From an uncultured Chitinophaga sp. (GTDB lineage Bacteria > Bacteroidota > Bacteroidia > Chitinophagales > Chitinophagaceae), in NCBI RefSeq assembly GCF_937874145.1, contig NZ_CALNBI010000384.1:1-7522 (forward strand): a DNA stretch of 7,522 nucleotides, in the 5' to 3' direction. Made by a program: the position numbers and the translations under genes. This document shows positions 1-6,395 of the stretch, one piece after another; position 1 is the stretch's first letter; each line of letters starts with the position of its first letter. The notes beneath the pieces are model-generated. The model saw only the letters and a program-made list of their open reading frames with translations. It did not search any database and was not told the origin of the DNA.

Positions 1-1857
1 GACATCCTGGAACAACGCGACGCTTACTTCCGCGACCGGCAGAACCGCACCTGGAATATGCGCGGCGTCACCAATCCGCGGCCGTTGTATTGGGACAATC
101 CGTACTGGACCATCTACGAAAACTACCAGGATGATACCCGCAACCGCTTCTTCGGGAATGTGGCCGTCAATTACAAAATCACGCCATGGCTGAATGTAAT
201 GGGGCGTATTGCACAGGATTACTACGATGAGCTGCGGGAAGAACGCATCGCCACCGGCAGCCAGGGTGTTGCCAAATACCTGCGCAGCAACCGCTGGTTT
301 AAGGAAACGAACCTCGACCTGTTGTTCAATGCCGATAAAGACATCGCAAACAAACTGAACCTGAAGGCATTGCTCGGCACCAACGTCCGCAAGCAGCGGA
401 TTGAGAATATTTCCGCGCAAACCAACGGCGGCCTCGTCATCCCCAAACTCTATTCCCTCGCCAACTCCGCCAGCGCCCCGGCTTCGCCGCTGGAGTACCT
501 GGGCAGGAGGGAAGTGCAGGGCGTATTCGGTGGCGCAACATTGTCGTACAACGATATGTTGTCGCTGGACATGACCCTTCGCCGCGATGTATCTTCGACC
601 TTGCCCAAAGACGATAATTCCTATTTCTATCCCTCGGTTTCCGCAGGATTTACTTTCAGCAAGCTCATCCCGCAGGCCACCTGGCTGAGCATCGGGAAGA
701 TCAAGGCAAACTATGCGCAGGTGGGTGCCGATGCGCCCATTTCGGCCATCCGCGACACGTATATCCAGGAAGATATCTGGGGAAGCGTGGTGCAGTTCGG
801 CAGCCGTTCCACCAAAAACAACCAAAACCTGAAACCCGAGCGTACCGAAAGCTTTGAAGGCGGCATCGAACTGGGTTTCCTGGACAACCGTATCGGGTTG
901 GATCTTACCGCTTATTCCACCAAAACCGTCGATCAGATCATCCCTGTGGCTACTTCCGCTTCAACGGGTTACCTGATGCGGTACATGAATGCCGGTGTTG
1001 TGGAGAATAAAGGGCTTGAAATTTCACTCACGGGAAGCCCGGTAAGAACCAGCGACTTCTCCTGGAATGTGACGGCCAACTGGTCGGCCAACAAGAACAA
1101 AGTGGTTTCGCTGCCGGATGGAACGGATAACATCCAGCTGGGCAGCTTCCAGGGCGGCGTGTCGATCAACGCGGCTGTAGGGCATCCGTTTGGCGTAGTT
1201 AGAGGGACCGATTTCGTGTATACCAACGGGCAGAAAACCGTGGATGCAGACGGATATTACATGATAAGCCCCACCACCAACAACATCATTGCCGATCCGA
1301 ATCCGGACTGGATAGCGGGATTGAACAACCAGATCCGCTATAAAAACCTGTCGCTGAGCTTTTTGGTGGATATGAAGCAGGGCGGCGAGCTCTTCAGCCT
1401 GGATATGTATTATGGTTTGTCGCAAGGGATGTATGCGGAAACGGTGCCGGTGAACAGCCGCGGCGTGAATTCCCGCGAGCGCCTGGAAGACGGCGGCGGG
1501 CTTATCCTGGACGGTGTGACGGAAGACGGCAAGCAGAATGCGACGTGGGTGTGGAACGAATACGGATTGTACGGCGACGTGAAGAACCCCAACAAGGGAT
1601 TTGTGTACGACGCATCTTACGTAAAGCTGCGCGAAGTCGTATTTTCCTACGCATTGCCGAAACCGTTCATTACGAAGCTTGGATTCGTGAAAGGGATTGA
1701 TCTTTCCTTCATCGGGCGCAACCTCTGGATCATCCATAAAAACATGCCGTACGCCGATCCGGAAGATACCCTGGGCTCAGGGAACCTCCAGGGCTATCAA
1801 AGCGGTTCCTATCCCACCACCCGCACCTTCACCTTCAACCTGAAATGCAAATTCTGA
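1..1857 (+). CDS. SusC/RagA-family TonB-dependent outer-membrane receptor, 3' part (5' end outside window)
   Basis: The reading frame is open from base 1 through the first ATG at 58, so the gene enters from the left edge; 618 codons precede the TGA. Family members are usually about 1000 residues, so the signal peptide, the carboxypeptidase-like domain and most of the plug lie outside. What remains is the C-terminal beta-barrel, rich in alternating aromatic and polar strands. Near the end is the segment DASYVKLREVVFSYALP followed by the GRNLW motif, both typical of the last strands of SusC proteins, and the chain ends in a C-terminal Phe (LKCKF), as expected for an outer-membrane barrel. By family knowledge it imports oligosaccharides or peptides across the outer membrane using TonB energy, capped by its SusD partner. 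The SusD gene starts 5 bases downstream, so the two are surely one operon. Substrate unknown. Confidence 0.95.
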   Translation, partial: DILEQRDAYFRDRQNRTWNMRGVTNPRPLYWDNPYWTIYENYQDDTRNRFFGNVAVNYKITPWLNVMGRIAQDYYDELREERIATGSQGVAKYLRSNRWFKETNLDLLFNADKDIANKLNLKALLGTNVRKQRIENISAQTNGGLVIPKLYSLANSASAPASPLEYLGRREVQGVFGGATLSYNDMLSLDMTLRRDVSSTLPKDDNSYFYPSVSAGFTFSKLIPQATWLSIGKIKANYAQVGADAPISAIRDTYIQEDIWGSVVQFGSRSTKNNQNLKPERTESFEGGIELGFLDNRIGLDLTAYSTKTVDQIIPVATSASTGYLMRYMNAGVVENKGLEISLTGSPVRTSDFSWNVTANWSANKNKVVSLPDGTDNIQLGSFQGGVSINAAVGHPFGVVRGTDFVYTNGQKTVDADGYYMISPTTNNIIADPNPDWIAGLNNQIRYKNLSLSFLVDMKQGGELFSLDMYYGLSQGMYAETVPVNSRGVNSRERLEDGGGLILDGVTEDGKQNATWVWNEYGLYGDVKNPNKGFVYDASYVKLREVVFSYALPKPFITKLGFVKGIDLSFIGRNLWIIHKNMPYADPEDTLGSGNLQGYQSGSYPTTRTFTFNLKCKF

Positions 1858-1862
1858 TCCAC

Positions 1863-3281
1863 ATGAGAAAGCAACTCCTTTTAATAATGCTGGCGGGCGG
1901 GATGGCTTCCTGCACCGGCGATCTTACCGGTCTGAACAACGACCTGAAAAGCCCGGAAGAAGTACCTCCCGGCACCCTGTTCGCCAATGCTTCGCGCGAG
2001 TTCATGGACGTGAACGCCGGCGCCAACCAATACATCAATGTTTTCCGGGTTATAACGCAATACTGGCAGCAAACTACCTACAACGAGGAAAGCATGTACC
2101 AGTTCGATACCCGTTCTATCAGCGGAGCCTGGTGGCGCGACCATTACTACTACACGCTGCAGAACCTGAAAGCCTGTCGTGCCATGGTATCGCTGGCCAG
2201 CGCCGATGATAAAGTAAAAAAGAACCAGATGGCGACGATCGATATCCTGGAAGTAGCGGCGTTTTACTACCTCGTAACTACCTTCGGCAATGTACCGTAC
2301 AGCGAAGCGCTCAATGACGAAGTCGCTTACCCGAAATACGACGACGCTGCAGCCATCTACACCGATCTGCTGCGCCGCGTCACGGAAGCCCACGCCAGCC
2401 TGGACCCCACGGGCGGCAGCTTCGGCGCTTCCGATCTTTTGTACGGTGGCGATGTGGCGGCCTGGAAGAAATTCGCGGCTTCCTTCAAACTGAAAATGGC
2501 CTTGCTGATCGCGGACAGCGATGCAGACGCTGCCCGCACGGCGGCGGAGAATGCCATCACCAGCGGCGTGTTCACTTCTTCGGACGACGACTGCAAACTG
2601 GATTACCTGTCTGCTCCGCCTTACGCCAACCCGGTGTATGAAGAACTGGTGGAAAGCGGCCGCGCGGATTATGTCGCCAACCGCACGATCGTCGACAGCC
2701 TGAAAGCTTTTAACGATCCCCGTATTTCACGCTATTTCCAGCCGATGGCCGATGGCAGCTTCGCGGGCGCGCCTCCCGGTACAAAAGCGGACTTCGACCG
2801 GTTTTCGCCGATCGGCGAAGTATTGCATGAAGCGGAACTGCCGGGTTACCTGCTGGATTATGCGGAAGTCAGGCTGCTGATGGCGGAAGCTGCGCAGCGC
2901 GGATGGGCTACCGGCGGAACCGCGGCGGAACATTACCGGGCCGGCATTACGGCGGCGATGAAAAACTGGGGCGTGACCGATGCGGAAATCACGGATTATC
3001 TCGCACAGGGTAAAGTAGCATACGATGCGGCCAACTGGAAGAAGTGCATCGGGATACAGAAGTGGTTCGCGTATTTCAACCGCGGGCACGACGGGTGGAC
3101 GGAAGTCCGCCGCCTCGATTACCCGGTATTGCCCATGCCGCAGGGAGCCATAAGCGGTTTCCCGAACCGGTATAAATTTCCCGTTTCGGAGCATAACGTC
3201 AACCGCAGGAACTACGAAAGCGCTGCGCAGGCAGTGGGTGGAGACCGCGTGGAAACGAAGCTCTGGTGGGATAAGAATTGA
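1863..3281 (+). CDS. SusD/RagB-family nutrient-binding outer-membrane lipoprotein (SusD-like_2 type)
   Basis: This encodes 472 residues. I prefer the ATG at 1863 over the in-frame ATG at 1845, because 1863 gives a clean lipoprotein signal: MRK, then a hydrophobic stretch LLLIMLAGG, then MASC with Cys17 as the lipidated residue, and it avoids overlapping the SusC stop at 1855-1857. The mature N-terminal part, with ANQYINVFRVITQYWQQTTY, and the C-terminal end (ETKLWWDKN) look like the SusD-like_2 branch. The middle is mostly helical and TPR-like, as in all SusD proteins. By family knowledge it sits on the cell surface as the lid of the SusC transporter and binds the ligand before import. It is the last gene of its operon: an intrinsic terminator follows about 50 bases after the stop. 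No glycosidase or peptidase follows, so the ligand cannot be inferred. Confidence 0.95.
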   Translation: MRKQLLLIMLAGGMASCTGDLTGLNNDLKSPEEVPPGTLFANASREFMDVNAGANQYINVFRVITQYWQQTTYNEESMYQFDTRSISGAWWRDHYYYTLQNLKACRAMVSLASADDKVKKNQMATIDILEVAAFYYLVTTFGNVPYSEALNDEVAYPKYDDAAAIYTDLLRRVTEAHASLDPTGGSFGASDLLYGGDVAAWKKFAASFKLKMALLIADSDADAARTAAENAITSGVFTSSDDDCKLDYLSAPPYANPVYEELVESGRADYVANRTIVDSLKAFNDPRISRYFQPMADGSFAGAPPGTKADFDRFSPIGEVLHEAELPGYLLDYAEVRLLMAEAAQRGWATGGTAAEHYRAGITAAMKNWGVTDAEITDYLAQGKVAYDAANWKKCIGIQKWFAYFNRGHDGWTEVRRLDYPVLPMPQGAISGFPNRYKFPVSEHNVNRRNYESAAQAVGGDRVETKLWWDKN

Positions 3282-3333
3282 TTTAATTATTTCTTTTCAT
3301 CATAAGCATTATTTAGATTTTGGATGACAGTGA

Positions 3334-3362
3334 CCGGAGATTTTCATCTCCGGTTTTTTTTT
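3334..3362 (+). terminator. Intrinsic terminator of the SusC-SusD operon
   Basis: A perfect 8-bp stem, CCGGAGAT (3334-3341) with ATCTCCGG (3346-3353), closes a TTTC loop and is followed by nine T residues (3354-3362). An outer A-T pair (3333/3354) can extend the stem. The T-tract is only on the plus strand, so it stops transcription from the SusD side. Its last two T residues are part of the stop codon (TTA on plus, TAA on minus) of the converging membrane-protein gene. On the minus strand the hairpin is not followed by a T-run. Confidence 0.9.
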
Positions 3363-4020
3363 ATTTGCCTGTTTCCGAATGGGGCGCGTCCACCGGTTTG
3401 GATTCGGGAGATCCATATTGCCGCAGCCAGATGGAAAGGATGACGATCGACGCCACGGAAAGGAATTCACTTTGCCAGTTCTGGAATGATTCGAACCAGA
3501 ATTTGGGATTGGCGAGATAAGCGGCGGCGGATTCGGTGGGCAGGCCTTTGGCGGATTGTTCGAGGTTGAAATGCCCGCGGCTGCCCATGAAATGCAGCCA
3601 GAAGGAAATGATGAACAATGCAAAGAATGCGATGGACAACGAATGCTTGTACAATGCCAGCCAAACGCCGCCTTTCCTGACCGGCCAGGGCGCATCCGGT
3701 GAGGGTTTGGGCTCGCGGTCCACTTCTTCTTTCCCTTCCAGTTTTTTTGATTCAGCGGAGCCCCATTGCCGGAGCTTCACCGTTAGCACGACGTACATGC
3801 CCATCTGGAGGAATTCGCTTTCCCAGTTCTCGAAAGTGGCTTCGAAGAAATGCGGGCTGCCCAGGTAGGCTAGCAGGCCGATGGGAGGAAGTTGAAGGTC
3901 CTCCAGCTCACTGTTGAATTCCTGCCAGCCGGTGAGTGTTTGGGCGGCGAGGCAGATAAACAGCAGTAAAAGGAAAATGATGCTCAATCCGTTGCGGTGT
4001 AAAAAATGTTGTTTTTTCAT
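3361..4020 (-). CDS. DUF6766-type membrane protein with an internal duplication
   Basis: This encodes 219 residues starting at the ATG complementary to 4018-4020. I recognise it as resembling the DUF6766 family; its function is unknown. Four membrane segments are visible: about residues 12-30, 70-82, 128-145 and 187-198. The protein is two copies of one unit offset by 116 residues. Copy 1 (about 11-92) contains ENWESEFL and LRQWGSAESK; copy 2 (about 127-208) contains QNWQSEFL and LRQYGSPESK. A charged linker rich in Glu, Lys and Pro (about 93-115) joins them. Each unit has a hydrophobic helix, a soluble part with a Y-L-x-x-P-x-F/W-F pattern, and a second helix. It converges on the SusC-SusD operon and diverges from the response regulator across about 220 bases. 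No partner gene is evident. Confidence 0.85.
   Translation of the reverse strand: MKKQHFLHRNGLSIIFLLLLFICLAAQTLTGWQEFNSELEDLQLPPIGLLAYLGSPHFFEATFENWESEFLQMGMYVVLTVKLRQWGSAESKKLEGKEEVDREPKPSPDAPWPVRKGGVWLALYKHSLSIAFFALFIISFWLHFMGSRGHFNLEQSAKGLPTESAAAYLANPKFWFESFQNWQSEFLSVASIVILSIWLRQYGSPESKPVDAPHSETGK
3397..3642 (-). repeat. Second copy of the duplicated unit in the membrane protein
   Basis: This codes for about residues 127-208. It matches copy 1 (3745-3990) at a constant offset of 348 bases (116 codons). The DNA is still recognisably alike: GAATTC at 3463 and at 3811 begins similar stretches encoding the (E/Q)NWxSEFL segment. The duplication is therefore in frame, and the DNA likeness, though limited, has not been fully lost. 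Confidence 0.8.
3745..3990 (-). repeat. First copy of the duplicated unit in the membrane protein
   Basis: This codes for about residues 11-92 and is the partner of the copy at 3397-3642. The shared positions are an LSI start to the first helix, a Y-L-x-x-P-x-F/W-F patch, NWxSEFL, and LRQ(W/Y)GSxESK at the end. Confidence 0.8.
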
Positions 4021-4100
4021 GATGACTGTTCCTCCGCCTGAATAGCGTCAAAAGCATGCCATGGCCTGTAAGCGGCCGCAGATCAGGATATCGGGAATAA

Positions 4101-4121
4101 TCCGCCGCAAAGTGTGGCGGA
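4101..4121. promoter_or_regulatory. Inverted repeat in the divergent intergenic region
   Basis: TCCGCC (4101-4106) and GGCGGA (4116-4121) form a perfect 6-bp inverted repeat around a 9-base centre. No T-run follows on either strand, so it is not an intrinsic terminator. It lies between the start of the membrane-protein gene (minus) and the response regulator (plus), where an operator or an RNA hairpin is possible. It may also be chance in G+C-rich DNA. The rest of the 220-base gap (4021-4240) holds nothing I can name apart from the promoter at 4191-4222. Confidence 0.3.
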
Positions 4122-4190
4122 GGTCCACAGCTGTTGCGATTTAGGTGATGGCTGTTACCGCAAAATTTATTATCTTTCATATCCATCTGT

Positions 4191-4222
4191 TTTGAGCCGT
4201 TTATTTAACGAAACCATATTTG
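4191..4222 (+). promoter_or_regulatory. Candidate Bacteroidota-type promoter for the response regulator
   Basis: TTTG at 4191-4194 matches the Bacteroidota -33 element. After a 20-base spacer, CATATTTG at 4215-4222 matches the -7 consensus TAnnTTTG at all but its first fixed base. The spacing fits the usual 19-21 bases. Transcription would start near 4229, giving a short leader before the ATG at 4241. This is a pattern match only. Confidence 0.55.
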
Positions 4223-4240
4223 CCCACTAAATGATCCTGC

Positions 4241-4639
4241 ATGAAGCCGAATTGTATTTGTATGCTTGTTGATGATGATGCGGATGACCAGGAGATTTTC
4301 CTTTACGCGCTGAAAGAATTGCATTCGCCGGTAACCTGCCTTTTCGCGCGGGACGGCCGTGAAGCACTGCAGAAGCTGGCGGCGGCCCAACCCAAACCCG
4401 ATTACATTTTTTTGGATCTGAACATGGCGCCGATGGACGGGCGGGCATGCCTGGAGGCTTTGAAAAGCGATGCACTATTGCGCGACATTCCTGTCATCAT
4501 TTACTCCACATCTTCCGACCCGCGCACCCGGGAAGAAATGATGCGCCTGGGCGCCAGCGGTTACTGGGTGAAAGATGTAAGTGTCGCAAAACTATGCGGA
4601 TGGCTTAAAAAACTGCTGGAAACACCGCAGACCGTATGA
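4241..4639 (+). CDS. Single-domain (CheY-like) response regulator receiver protein
   Basis: This encodes 132 residues, all of it one receiver domain with no output domain. The acidic pocket is Asp11-Asp12-Asp13 in the LVDDDADD motif. The phospho-acceptor is Asp59 in IFLDLNM. The switch Ser/Thr is in the YSTSS segment (88-92), and the conserved Lys is Lys111 in GYWVKD. The residue after that Lys is Asp rather than the usual Pro. The start at 4241 is chosen because it lies just after a candidate promoter; a later ATG (Met8) would remove part of the first strand. By family knowledge such proteins pass a phosphate between kinases or act by protein-protein contact. No histidine kinase is in the window, so it is an orphan here. 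The next gene lies 48 bases downstream on the same strand. Confidence 0.93.
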   Translation: MKPNCICMLVDDDADDQEIFLYALKELHSPVTCLFARDGREALQKLAAAQPKPDYIFLDLNMAPMDGRACLEALKSDALLRDIPVIIYSTSSDPRTREEMMRLGASGYWVKDVSVAKLCGWLKKLLETPQTV

Positions 4640-4687
4640 CGCGGCAATTTCCGGCACTATTTTTTCGCGAAAACCTAAAACATCGTT

Positions 4688-5323
4688 ATGCTATTGGAAG
4701 ACCCGGCGATAGAAGGCAGGGAAGTAGTACCCGACCAGGTAGCAGGTAACAAGACCAACGATTGCCAGATCGTTACGCTGCCAACGAAAGAAGATGCAGA
4801 ACAGCTGTTCCGCGAATCGCTGGACAGGTTACTGGAAGTCAATAAATGGAAGGAAACGAGCGAGAAGCCATTGGCTGCGTTCCAGCTGTCGGATGCCGCA
4901 GGGCGGCCAGTGCAGCGGAAAGCCGCTCCCGGCGATTATATCCGGATACGCCTGCCGGGCCCGGGAAACCCCTCGGGCGAAGGCTTCGACTGGGTGGTGA
5001 TAGAGGCCATCACGGAGCAGATGAATATCCGCAGCGATGCTTTGACGGTAACGATGCGCGTGAGGCCCGCTCCGCAGCCGGAGAAGCCCCGCCGCCAGGT
5101 GTCTCATTTTTTCCGCCGCTACGCTACGAGCTCGTTCATGGTGATGCTGCAGGGGCGCACGGTCAGCGCCTGCGTATTCGGCCGCAATGAGGTGCCGAAC
5201 ACGGAAGCAAAGGGAATCCTGACGAAGTTGCGGAACCTGGTGGTGGCGGCAACGGCCATGCTGGGGTTTTCGCATTTCCAGTGGAAGAGCCTGGTGAAAG
5301 GGATCGTCGGTATCCGGAAGTAG
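4688..5323 (+). CDS. Hypothetical protein, 211 residues, unrecognised family
   Basis: I do not recognise a characterised family. There is no signal peptide and no convincing membrane helix, so it is probably cytoplasmic. The N-terminal third is acidic and helical (about 33-60). A middle part looks like a small beta domain, with GDYIRIRLPGPG (about 82-93) and GFDWVVIEAI (about 99-108). A basic, proline-containing stretch follows (about 126-144), and the C-terminal end is hydrophobic or amphipathic (about 184-209). The beta part gives me the impression of a protein conserved within Chitinophaga-like bacteria, but I cannot confirm that here. It starts 48 bases after the response regulator on the same strand with no terminator between, so co-transcription is plausible. 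Its stop lies one base from the stop of the converging CinA-like gene. Confidence 0.8.
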   Translation: MLLEDPAIEGREVVPDQVAGNKTNDCQIVTLPTKEDAEQLFRESLDRLLEVNKWKETSEKPLAAFQLSDAAGRPVQRKAAPGDYIRIRLPGPGNPSGEGFDWVVIEAITEQMNIRSDALTVTMRVRPAPQPEKPRRQVSHFFRRYATSSFMVMLQGRTVSACVFGRNEVPNTEAKGILTKLRNLVVAATAMLGFSHFQWKSLVKGIVGIRK

Positions 5324-5324
5324 T

Positions 5325-5810
5325 TTAGCGGGCGCGGGAGAGCGCCTGCACGAAGGTTTCCATCGTTTTCTGCACGTACCACAGGCGCACGAGCTCCGGA
5401 TCTTCGCCGGGGAGCTCCAGCATGAGGGTTTCTATGATCTTTTCCCCCCGCGCGATCGCAAACCACGCGAACGTTTTTTGGTCCGATTCCGGCACGGGGG
5501 AGGCGTAACCGGTGATGCCGATGCCCCAGTCGGACCGGAACATCGAACACGCACCCACGGCCATTTGCTGTGCTATTTTCGCGCTTACACAATTCACTTC
5601 CTGCGCATGGACCGGCTCGATGAGCAGGTGCCGGCATTTCTGCCCGATATTGTATGCGGTGATACCGCCCTGGAAAAAGCGCATGGCATTGGTGGCGCTG
5701 GCGAAGGCGGACTGCAGCATGCCGGCGGTAACGCTTTCGGCGACGGCTACGGTATGTTTCAGCTGGAGCAGTTTTTCGGCGGTGGCGTCAATGATAAAAG
5801 TTGTATCCAT
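5325..5810 (-). CDS. CinA-family protein (C-terminal PncC-like domain only)
   Basis: This encodes 161 residues from the ATG complementary to 5808-5810. An upstream in-frame ATG at 5876 would add 22 residues that do not look like the family, so I chose the inner start. The domain is the CinA C-terminal domain, which in PncC enzymes deamidates nicotinamide mononucleotide to the acid form in NAD recycling. Visible family signatures are VAESVTAG (23-30, family usually ESCTGG), FFQGGITAYNIGQK (45-58, the usual GG..Y-N-x-x-x-K pattern) and GIGITGYASP (96-105). Glu25, Ser26, Tyr53 and Lys58 are present. The usual glycine-rich GxAGPGG run after ITG is replaced by YASPVPES. The N-terminal molybdopterin-binding-like CinA domain is absent. 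Enzyme activity is therefore uncertain. It is divergent from the MepB-like gene across 80 bases. Confidence 0.85.
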   Translation of the reverse strand: MDTTFIIDATAEKLLQLKHTVAVAESVTAGMLQSAFASATNAMRFFQGGITAYNIGQKCRHLLIEPVHAQEVNCVSAKIAQQMAVGACSMFRSDWGIGITGYASPVPESDQKTFAWFAIARGEKIIETLMLELPGEDPELVRLWYVQKTMETFVQALSRAR

Positions 5811-5890
5811 ACCGTGACCGCAGAAAATAGCATGCCAGTCATTCCGCAGGTTTCCGTAGTTTGCGGTGCTTTTCAAAAGGCGATAACCCC

Positions 5891-6322
5891 ATGCAGGACT
5901 ATTTTACCCGTTTAAACGCTGCATTTCTGACCCCTGCCGGTTTTCCGGTAACCGACATCGAACCTGATCCGGAAAGCGCGGACTATGATGGCCATACCCT
6001 TCTTTGCGGGCAGGTGCGCATCAAATTCCGGAGGGCGAAGGTGACGCCGAAGAAGGCGGGGCATTTTGTGGCGTTATGGAAACGCAGTGCATCGGGGGAA
6101 ACGGCGCCTTTCGATCTTGCGGATCCTTTCGATTTTTACCTGGTGGCGGTGGAGGAGGGGATTTTCTTCTTTCCCCGGGCGGCCCTGGCGGAAAACGGGG
6201 TGCTGACAACCGGGGGGCGCGAAGGGAAGCGGGGATTCCGGTTGTATGCGCCTTCGGTGGCTGCGCCGAATCCTACGGCCAGGAGGGCGCAGGCGTGGCA
6301 GGTGCGTTACTTTCACCAATGA
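5891..6322 (+). CDS. MepB-family protein
   Basis: This encodes 143 residues, full length for the family. The ATG at 5891 is preferred over the frame start at 5861, since the extra ten residues look unrelated and would narrow the gap to the divergent gene. Family signatures run in order: KFRRAKVTPKKAGHFVALWKR (about 45-65), APFD..D..DFYLV (about 72-85), GIFFFPRAAL (90-99), GKRGFRLYAP (112-121) and a closing AWQVRYF. The name comes from the mepRAB multidrug-resistance operon of Staphylococcus aureus, where the role of MepB is not known. Neither a MarR-type regulator nor a MATE pump is beside it here, so a drug-resistance role should not be assumed. It is the last gene before the A+T-rich stretch. 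Confidence 0.87.
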   Translation: MQDYFTRLNAAFLTPAGFPVTDIEPDPESADYDGHTLLCGQVRIKFRRAKVTPKKAGHFVALWKRSASGETAPFDLADPFDFYLVAVEEGIFFFPRAALAENGVLTTGGREGKRGFRLYAPSVAAPNPTARRAQAWQVRYFHQ

Positions 6323-6395
6323 TAGATTGTTAAACCCATCTCTGTAATATTTCACATGCTGTTTTTACTTATTTTCAACGACAGTTATTTATGTC

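Noticed and set aside
1024..1737. A 237-codon open frame on the minus strand inside the SusC gene
   Set aside because: It lies wholly antisense to a clear beta-barrel coding frame, resembles no family and is rich in His, Arg and Val as expected for a shadow frame in G+C-rich DNA.
4829..5275. A 148-codon minus-strand frame opposite the unknown gene, and a 114-codon plus-strand frame at 4846-5190
   Set aside because: Both have skewed, low-complexity Arg/Ala/Gly composition typical of shadow frames. The frame 4688-5323 has balanced composition and a beta-domain-like pattern.
5845..5870. TAGTTTG upstream of the MepB-like gene as a -7 promoter element
   Set aside because: It is one base short of the TAnnTTTG spacing and there is no TTTG about 20 bases upstream.
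5891..6322. A drug-efflux resistance operon around the MepB-like gene
   Set aside because: There is no MarR-type regulator or MATE transporter next to it; only the family name links it to resistance.
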